Of a stretch of DNA of 40,857 bases, positions 36,372-40,857 are shown one piece after another. The stretch covers positions 1-40,857 of IMG/VR virus record IMGVR_UViG_3300009008_001503. One strand, written 5' to 3'. The translations under genes were made by a program, and so were the position numbers. The DNA is from a virus. Positions within the stretch are counted from its first letter, which is position 1. Each line of letters opens with the position of its first letter. A model generated the notes under the pieces. That model did no database searches. It had not been told where the DNA came from and worked only from the letters and a program-made list of their open reading frames with translations.

Positions 36372-39300
36372 TTACGACGGGATGTTTTCCATCTTCTGGA
36401 CCATTACCTTGACCTTACGTGATTCGGTCAATGTGATGGTGATGTTGTCGGCGTTATCAATACGAACCAGCACACCGTGGTTGTAATACAGGAGGTCTTC
36501 GTCCTGCACCAACACGGTGATCTGTGGGAAACTGGTGTTCAAGTTGTGGGCCAAGCTGTAGGAAGTCGCCGCCGAAGTCGCCTCATAGGTGTACTTCTGA
36601 GCGTTCACGTCCGCGCGAATAGCCGTGTCAGCATTGGTACGGTTGGTAACCTCGGTGTCGAGACCGGTATCCAGTGCTGTCAAGTTTGCATTGACAGTGT
36701 TGGCGGCCAAGACGTAAGAACCGTCAGAAAGATTGGCACCGACCTCAGTGTCCAGAGCTTCCAAAGCCCCTTGAACAGTCGTGGCAGAACCCATCCAGTT
36801 GGAACCATTCAACGCTGTGTTGTTGAAGGTACCGTCAGTGTTGATCATCGCACCGCCAGCGGTCTCGATGTTGTCAACTTCCGTCTGCAAAGCACTGTTG
36901 TCACCAGCCTGTTGACTGGCCAGAGCTGCAAGAGCCACATCCAACGCGGTGATGTTCTGCTGGACTTTGTTGGCGGCCAGGATGTAGTCGCCGTCACCGA
37001 CGTTGGCACCGATTGCGGTATCAAGAGCCGTGATGTTGGCCTGGACTTTGTTCGAAGCCAAAACATAGTTGCCGTTGGCAAGATTGGCACCGATTGCAGT
37101 ATCCAAAGCCGCCAGATTGGCCGCCCGGGTGTTGGAGGCTGCGGTGTAGTTTCCATCCGCATCCGAACCCAATTCCGCGTCCAGAGCCGCGATATTGGCC
37201 TGTACAGTGTTGGCGGCCAGGATGTAGTTACCATCGGAAACGTTGGCGCCGATCGCAGCATCCAAGTCGATGAGGTCAGACGCTACATCAGCGTTACCGT
37301 TGATGTAGTTCTTGCCGGTGTGTGCCACGTAGTTGCCACTGGCATTCATCATGGCGCCCATAGCAGCTTGGGTGGCGTCCAACTCAGCCTGAAGGGCCGT
37401 GTCAGCGTCGCCACGGTCGGTGACTTCCTGAGCCAAGCCATCCGTGTTGGTCTTGACCTGGGTATCGAGGTCCGTGAGGTCCTCAGCCACGTTACTGTTA
37501 CCACCAAGATAATTGGAACCAATGTGAGCGACATAATCTCCATTGGCGTCCATCATGGCACCCATGGCCGCTTGAGTATCATCCAGTTCGGCTTGGATGG
37601 CTGTGTCAGCGTTACCTCGATCCGTAATCTCTTGAGCGAGTCCGCTTTCGTTGGTGTTGATCAGGTCGATAACAGCCTGAGCAACCCGGGCACCGCTGGC
37701 GGAGGTGGAGAGGGTGGCGCCGTGGGTAGCGTCTGTGGTGTCAATCTTGATCGCCAGTTCAGCGCCGGCATCGTCGGATTGAGCTGTGCCGTCAACTGTA
37801 CAGAAAACACCACCAGTGGCACGAACATCAACACCGACTTCATCATTGGGCCGCATTTCAATACCGGCACCAAAGTTGATGTACAGTTCGTTACCGTTCT
37901 TGCTGAGGCCGTTACCCGCGATGATCTGACCGGCACCCGAAGACTGGGTGAAGGTAATGTCATCGGTTCCAACGTCATGGTTTTGTTGAGCCAAGGAACC
38001 ACTGGAGGTCACACTGTAACCGTTGTTTCCGTTGAGCGTACCTTCGGAAACAAAGACATGGGCGCCGGGTGGTACTTCATTATCGGGGGTACCGTCAAAA
38101 TCATCCGCACGCGTCAACGCAGCAGAACCTGTGGTAACGGTACCGACGATGTAAAGGCCATTCTCGATCGGGTCCGTCTGACCGAACAGCAGAACACGAT
38201 CATCAGCCACACCAGTCACACCGTCTTGCTCCACGGTGAAAGCACCCAGATCAGCAACGTTACTGGATACCGCATAACGCACGCTGTACTTGGCGGTAAT
38301 ACCAGTCACCAAGTTGTCCACGTAAATCTTGGTGGCGGCGTCTTGGGCATCACTGGGGTTTGCCATGTTACTGATGGTCTGAGAACCCATTGCAATACCA
38401 CCGGACATGGTACCACCGGCGAGAGGCAGCAACAGAGCGTCTTGGGCAGCCCGGTCAATCAACTCTTGAGCCAGGCCGTCGGTAACGGTCTTGAGCTGGC
38501 TGTCCAAATCCGTCAGGTCTTCGGCAACGTCAGAGTTGGAACCGAGATAATTGGAACCAACATGGGCAACATAATCCCCATTGGCGTCCATCATGGCACC
38601 CATGGAAGCCTGGGTGGCATCCAGTTCTGCTTGGATGTTATCGTCGGCAGCACCACGGTCGATGATTTCCTGGGCCAGACCGTCAGCGTTAACTTTGATC
38701 TGGGTGTCGAGTGCCAACGCGGCAGAAGCCACGTCGGTGGAGGCATCCATGTAGTTGCCGCCATCGAGGGCCGTGGTATTGAAGGTACCGTCAACGTTGA
38801 TCATCGTACCCAAAGCATTCTGGGTCACATCCAACTCAGCTTGCAGGTCGGACAGACCTTGACCACCGCTGGAAGCATTGTCGATAATATCCTGTTGGGT
38901 TTGATCGATGGCGTCGATGATTTGGTCCAAACTGGACTTCAGACTGACGGTCGAAACGGTCAGGTTACCGTTGGAACCGGCATGACCCTGATAACCGACT
39001 TTGTTGGTACCATTGGTGGCCGTGGTGGCCGCCAAGATCGCGCGCCAATCAACCTCTTCTTGACGGTCGGCGTCGATTGCCAAGGTGATGGTGTCCAAGG
39101 TGGAATCCAGTTGGGCGGCAGACGTACTGAACTGACCGTTGGAACCAACCTGTCCACTGTAACCCACCAGGGGGCCACCAGTTGCGGTGGCAGCAAGCAG
39201 GGCAACCCAAGTGTCAAAGTCGGCCTTGGAATGTACCTGCTCAGTGATAACACCTCCGCCGCCGTCAAGGCCACTGAACATAAACTCCTTGAGGGTTGTA

Positions 39301-39425
39301 TTGAACCACCACCGACCGGCTACGGTTGGGGTAGGGTTTGACGCAAAACTTTCGACCACGGCATTCTTGATGTGCGAAGCATCCGCCATCTCCAAGCCAT
39401 GCATCTTTTTGTATTCAACAGACAT
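36372..39425 (-). CDS. tail-fibre-like repetitive protein
   Basis: A 1017-residue protein. The N-terminal part (MSVEYKKMHGLEMADAS, then PTVAGRWWFNTTLKEFMF) matches a common phage fibre/virion start. A beta domain follows near 340-480 (YAVSSNVADLGAFTVEQDGV, then PPGAHVFVSEGTLNGNNGY). The rest is coiled-coil-like repeats: DANGDYVAHIGSNYLG, AAMGAMMDANG, DLDTQVKTNTDGLAQE, and ALDTAIGANLANGNYVLA repeated many times. The C-terminal 60 residues form the small beta domain shared with the 964-residue protein. CAAATAGGAGAG precedes the ATG. It is likely a trimeric fibre or tail-associated protein. Confidence 0.75.
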   Translation of the reverse strand: MSVEYKKMHGLEMADASHIKNAVVESFASNPTPTVAGRWWFNTTLKEFMFSGLDGGGGVITEQVHSKADFDTWVALLAATATGGPLVGYSGQVGSNGQFSTSAAQLDSTLDTITLAIDADRQEEVDWRAILAATTATNGTNKVGYQGHAGSNGNLTVSTVSLKSSLDQIIDAIDQTQQDIIDNASSGGQGLSDLQAELDVTQNALGTMINVDGTFNTTALDGGNYMDASTDVASAALALDTQIKVNADGLAQEIIDRGAADDNIQAELDATQASMGAMMDANGDYVAHVGSNYLGSNSDVAEDLTDLDSQLKTVTDGLAQELIDRAAQDALLLPLAGGTMSGGIAMGSQTISNMANPSDAQDAATKIYVDNLVTGITAKYSVRYAVSSNVADLGAFTVEQDGVTGVADDRVLLFGQTDPIENGLYIVGTVTTGSAALTRADDFDGTPDNEVPPGAHVFVSEGTLNGNNGYSVTSSGSLAQQNHDVGTDDITFTQSSGAGQIIAGNGLSKNGNELYINFGAGIEMRPNDEVGVDVRATGGVFCTVDGTAQSDDAGAELAIKIDTTDATHGATLSTSASGARVAQAVIDLINTNESGLAQEITDRGNADTAIQAELDDTQAAMGAMMDANGDYVAHIGSNYLGGNSNVAEDLTDLDTQVKTNTDGLAQEVTDRGDADTALQAELDATQAAMGAMMNASGNYVAHTGKNYINGNADVASDLIDLDAAIGANVSDGNYILAANTVQANIAALDAELGSDADGNYTAASNTRAANLAALDTAIGANLANGNYVLASNKVQANITALDTAIGANVGDGDYILAANKVQQNITALDVALAALASQQAGDNSALQTEVDNIETAGGAMINTDGTFNNTALNGSNWMGSATTVQGALEALDTEVGANLSDGSYVLAANTVNANLTALDTGLDTEVTNRTNADTAIRADVNAQKYTYEATSAATSYSLAHNLNTSFPQITVLVQDEDLLYYNHGVLVRIDNADNITITLTESRKVKVMVQKMENIPS

Positions 39426-39579
39426 GAGAAAACTCTCCTATTTGGAAGTGAGTATCTGATTTACTTGGTATATCAGCCACACGCACATACACATCCACAA
39501 TCTCATACTCAGGAACCAAGATCAAGCAGATGGGAGAATTCCCACATGACCTGACACTTGTAACCGCGACCCACTCCAT
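39415..39579 (-). CDS. possible small ORF upstream of the fibre gene
   Basis: A 54-residue frame (MEWVAVTSVRSCGNSPICL, then ILVPEYEIVDVYVRVADIP) that overlaps the fibre start by 11 bases. Its ribosome site is poor. The 190-base gap 39426-39614 otherwise holds only a weak AAGTAAATC motif (39459-39467) that resembles the recurring promoter motif, 34 bases before the fibre start. Confidence 0.3.
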   Translation of the reverse strand: MEWVAVTSVRSCGNSPICLILVPEYEIVDVYVRVADIPSKSDTHFQIGEFSHVC

Positions 39580-39614
39580 ACTCAGCCGCAGGCGGTTTTC
39601 GTTAGTAGGGAGAC

Positions 39615-39839
39615 TTAGCCTTCGGATTGAGAGGCCTGCCTCTGCATGTTACGCAGGTCACATAAGTTGAAGTCATGTAACCGGCAGCAGCTTTGGCTGT
39701 ACTCTAATGTCCAGGCCTGCATGTCCTTTTGGTCATCAATGTCGAAAATAATGGCCCGCGGTTGGACCCTCACGACCTGACAACCTTTCATCTTCATGTA
39801 AGCCGCAAGGCCCAGTTTATCGACCGATATTTCTGCCAT
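39615..39839 (-). CDS. DUF5659-like small protein
   Basis: A 74-residue protein. LAAYMKMKGCQVVRVQPRAI and WTLEYSQSCCRLHDFNLCDLRNM fit the pattern of DUF5659, a small family common in phage structural regions, with an N-terminal helix and a C-terminal LR-type end. GGGGTAAAAAC precedes the ATG. Function unknown. Confidence 0.6.
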   Translation of the reverse strand: MAEISVDKLGLAAYMKMKGCQVVRVQPRAIIFDIDDQKDMQAWTLEYSQSCCRLHDFNLCDLRNMQRQASQSEG

Positions 39840-39843
39840 GTTT

Positions 39844-40320
39844 TTACCCCTTCAGCATAACCACTTCAGCCAGTACATCCGCTGAGTGTAGGTTCTCATA
39901 ACGCATCACCAGACCTGACGCATCATATGCAACGTCAACATTAAACTGGAGGTCATCACCTATATACTCCCAACAGAAAACAACTTCTGCCGCCTGTGGT
40001 TTGGCAAGTATTTCCAAGGCGAAACTGCTGCCGTCCTCCCCCTCAATGTCAACTATCCATTTGTGCGAAAACCCAATCTCAGCCGAAGGAATCATAAACA
40101 CGTTTTTTTGTTCCCCGACCGCCACCTCAGTCGATGTGGAAGCCAAGGCCCCGATACCGGGAGGTCCTTGTAAACCCCTTGGTCCTTGTAAACCCCTTGG
40201 TCCCCGTTCTCCTGTTTGGACAACATGTGTAACTGGATCGTGGGTTACGACCTTCGTATCGGAGGCTCCTGTGGATTCAACTACCGTTTGGCAGTCCCTC
40301 TCCGATACGATGATTGACAT
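39844..40320 (-). CDS. collagen-like virion protein
   Basis: A 158-residue protein. Residues 38-56 form a short Gly-x-y repeat (GERGPRGLQGPRGLQGPPG), as in phage collagen-like fibre or head-decoration proteins, where it makes a triple helix. The C-terminal 100 residues are beta-rich (VFMIPSAEIGFSHKWIVDIEG in parts). An 18-base direct repeat encodes the Gly-x-y units. Position among fibre genes supports a virion role. Confidence 0.7.
   Translation of the reverse strand: MSIIVSERDCQTVVESTGASDTKVVTHDPVTHVVQTGERGPRGLQGPRGLQGPPGIGALASTSTEVAVGEQKNVFMIPSAEIGFSHKWIVDIEGEDGSSFALEILAKPQAAEVVFCWEYIGDDLQFNVDVAYDASGLVMRYENLHSADVLAEVVMLKG
40163..40198 (-). repeat. 18-base direct repeat encoding Gly-x-y triplets
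   Basis: Two perfect copies of ggtccttgtaaacccctt in tandem, followed by a partial third (ggtcc). They encode GLQGPR twice in the collagen-like protein. Such exact repeats permit length change by slippage. Confidence 0.9.
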
Positions 40321-40344
40321 GATTAAACCCCGTACACATGATAG

Positions 40345-40695
40345 TCATCGCGTCACCTCTGGAGACACTGATACGTCCCCTGCGATTAAACGTGTGACAT
40401 ATCCATCAGCAGACACAATCTCAAGATCGTAAACACCGGATACCCAAGCAAAGGCTTCGGTGTCTGAGGCAGGGATCGCAAGCACAATTTCCCCAGTAGG
40501 GCCATTAATGCTGATCTGACCGTTACAAGATGTTAATTCGTGGAGTACTTCTTCAGCGTCAATGGCTTCACGAATCTGCATTCTACCCATGTATCCGTCC
40601 AGCTGGATGGGGAGGTCATCCTCCCCAAGCCAGCGTAAACGGTGGTAAAATGTCGCGCCCTGTTCGATCAGAAAATCAAGTTTCCCTGCTGCCAC
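40345..40695 (-). CDS. small virion or tail protein
   Basis: A 116-residue protein. It starts at GTG (MAAGKLDFLIEQGATFYHRL), and has GYMGRMQIREAI, NGQISINGPTGEIVLAIPAS and GVYDLEIVSADGYVTRLIAG. This pattern is common in phage genes next to tail proteins and predicts a small beta sandwich. The GTG has GAGG about ten bases upstream. Its exact structural position is unknown. Confidence 0.65.
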   Translation of the reverse strand: MAAGKLDFLIEQGATFYHRLRWLGEDDLPIQLDGYMGRMQIREAIDAEEVLHELTSCNGQISINGPTGEIVLAIPASDTEAFAWVSGVYDLEIVSADGYVTRLIAGDVSVSPEVTR

Positions 40696-40707
40696 GAGCC
40701 ATTAACC

Positions 40708-40857
40708 TCAAGCCCAAGAAACGGCTGTGATAGAGGCGACGTCAGCTGCAGCCTCGAGAGCGGAAACTTTGGCATGGTAGTTTGCAGTAACCACCGCCTT
40801 GTGAGCTTCCATATCTTGTAAAACCTGCAACAACTGGGCAGCCGTATGGGGACGTTG
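40708..40857 (-). CDS. partial hypothetical protein (C-terminus only)
   Basis: The last 49 codons of a minus-strand gene that extends beyond the window. The end is alanine-rich and helical (AAQLLQVLQDMEAHKAVV, then ALEAAADVASITAVSWA). No family can be assigned from this fragment. Its stop lies 13 bases before the next GTG start, which it overlaps with its ribosome site. Confidence 0.65.
   Translation of the reverse strand, partial: QRPHTAAQLLQVLQDMEAHKAVVTANYHAKVSALEAAADVASITAVSWA

Noticed and set aside
36477-39341. A 954-codon open frame on the plus strand, antisense to the 1017-residue fibre gene.
   Set aside because: The fibre gene is highly repetitive and avoids the codons that would create antisense stops. 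The antisense product has no domain I recognise, repeats in step with the fibre, and has no ribosome site. The minus frame has AGGAGAG and fibre motifs.
1-40857. tRNA genes, CRISPR arrays, insertion sequences and attachment sites.
   Set aside because: None was seen by eye. No cloverleaf-like sequence, no spaced direct repeats and no transposase was found; a tRNA scan was not possible.

Overview
This window looks like part of the genome of a large tailed double-stranded DNA phage (Caudoviricetes). The evidence is the gene content: tail-fibre-like proteins, a holin and endopeptidase lysis region, a phage-style replication and recombination set, and tightly packed genes that often overlap as ATGA. 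The host is not identifiable from the sequence. Two M15-type peptidases and holins of the GTA-3TM and LydA types suggest a Gram-negative bacterium (inference). Almost every gene is on the minus strand. The plus-strand exceptions are a homing-type nuclease (2615-3814), an endonuclease relic (13248-13481), a DnaG-like primase (28363-29322) and a small ORF (29440-29610).

Read in the direction of transcription (right to left), 40857-29424 is the late region. It holds a partial gene at the edge, small virion-type proteins, a 1017-residue and a 964-residue repetitive fibre protein, three holin-like membrane proteins, an M15 peptidase, and a LamG-type gene that looks cut off at its 3' end. From 29323 to 28304 the strand switches: a terminator hairpin, a sigma70-like promoter, the primase, and a divergent promoter pair. 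Next come a Cas4/RecB-like nuclease, a second M15 endolysin that needs a frameshift, a zincin-like metalloprotease, a DpdA-like DNA transglycosylase, a SWIM-type protein and a sigma factor that appears to lack region 4. The replication and recombination block follows (21497-6194): a single-stranded DNA-binding protein with a remarkable charged tail, a UvsX/RecA-like recombinase, an MmcB-like nuclease, Mre11/SbcD, a J-domain protein, a split DnaX clamp loader, three small membrane proteins, Rad50/SbcC and a UvrD-type helicase. The left end (6161-1) holds nucleotide genes: MazG, QueD (one intact, one truncated), OPRT-like and HPRT-like phosphoribosyltransferases.

The most striking system is the clamp-loader locus. 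dnaX is broken into two separately translated genes. The first ends in a 102-residue N-intein and the second starts with a 45-residue C-intein, so protein trans-splicing would rebuild a 384-residue DnaX exactly at its Walker B motif (ILDE joined to CHQL). The 226-base gap between the halves carries, on the opposite strand, the C-terminal remnant of a Vsr-like homing endonuclease: a fractured gene caught after loss of its endonuclease.

Two other themes run through the window. QueD plus DpdA suggests that the phage puts 7-deazaguanine bases into its DNA. The 8-base motif TGTAAATA recurs 25-51 bases upstream of minus-strand genes. It resembles the T4 late promoter TATAAATA, and a phage sigma factor resembling T4 gp55 in having only region 2 is encoded here.
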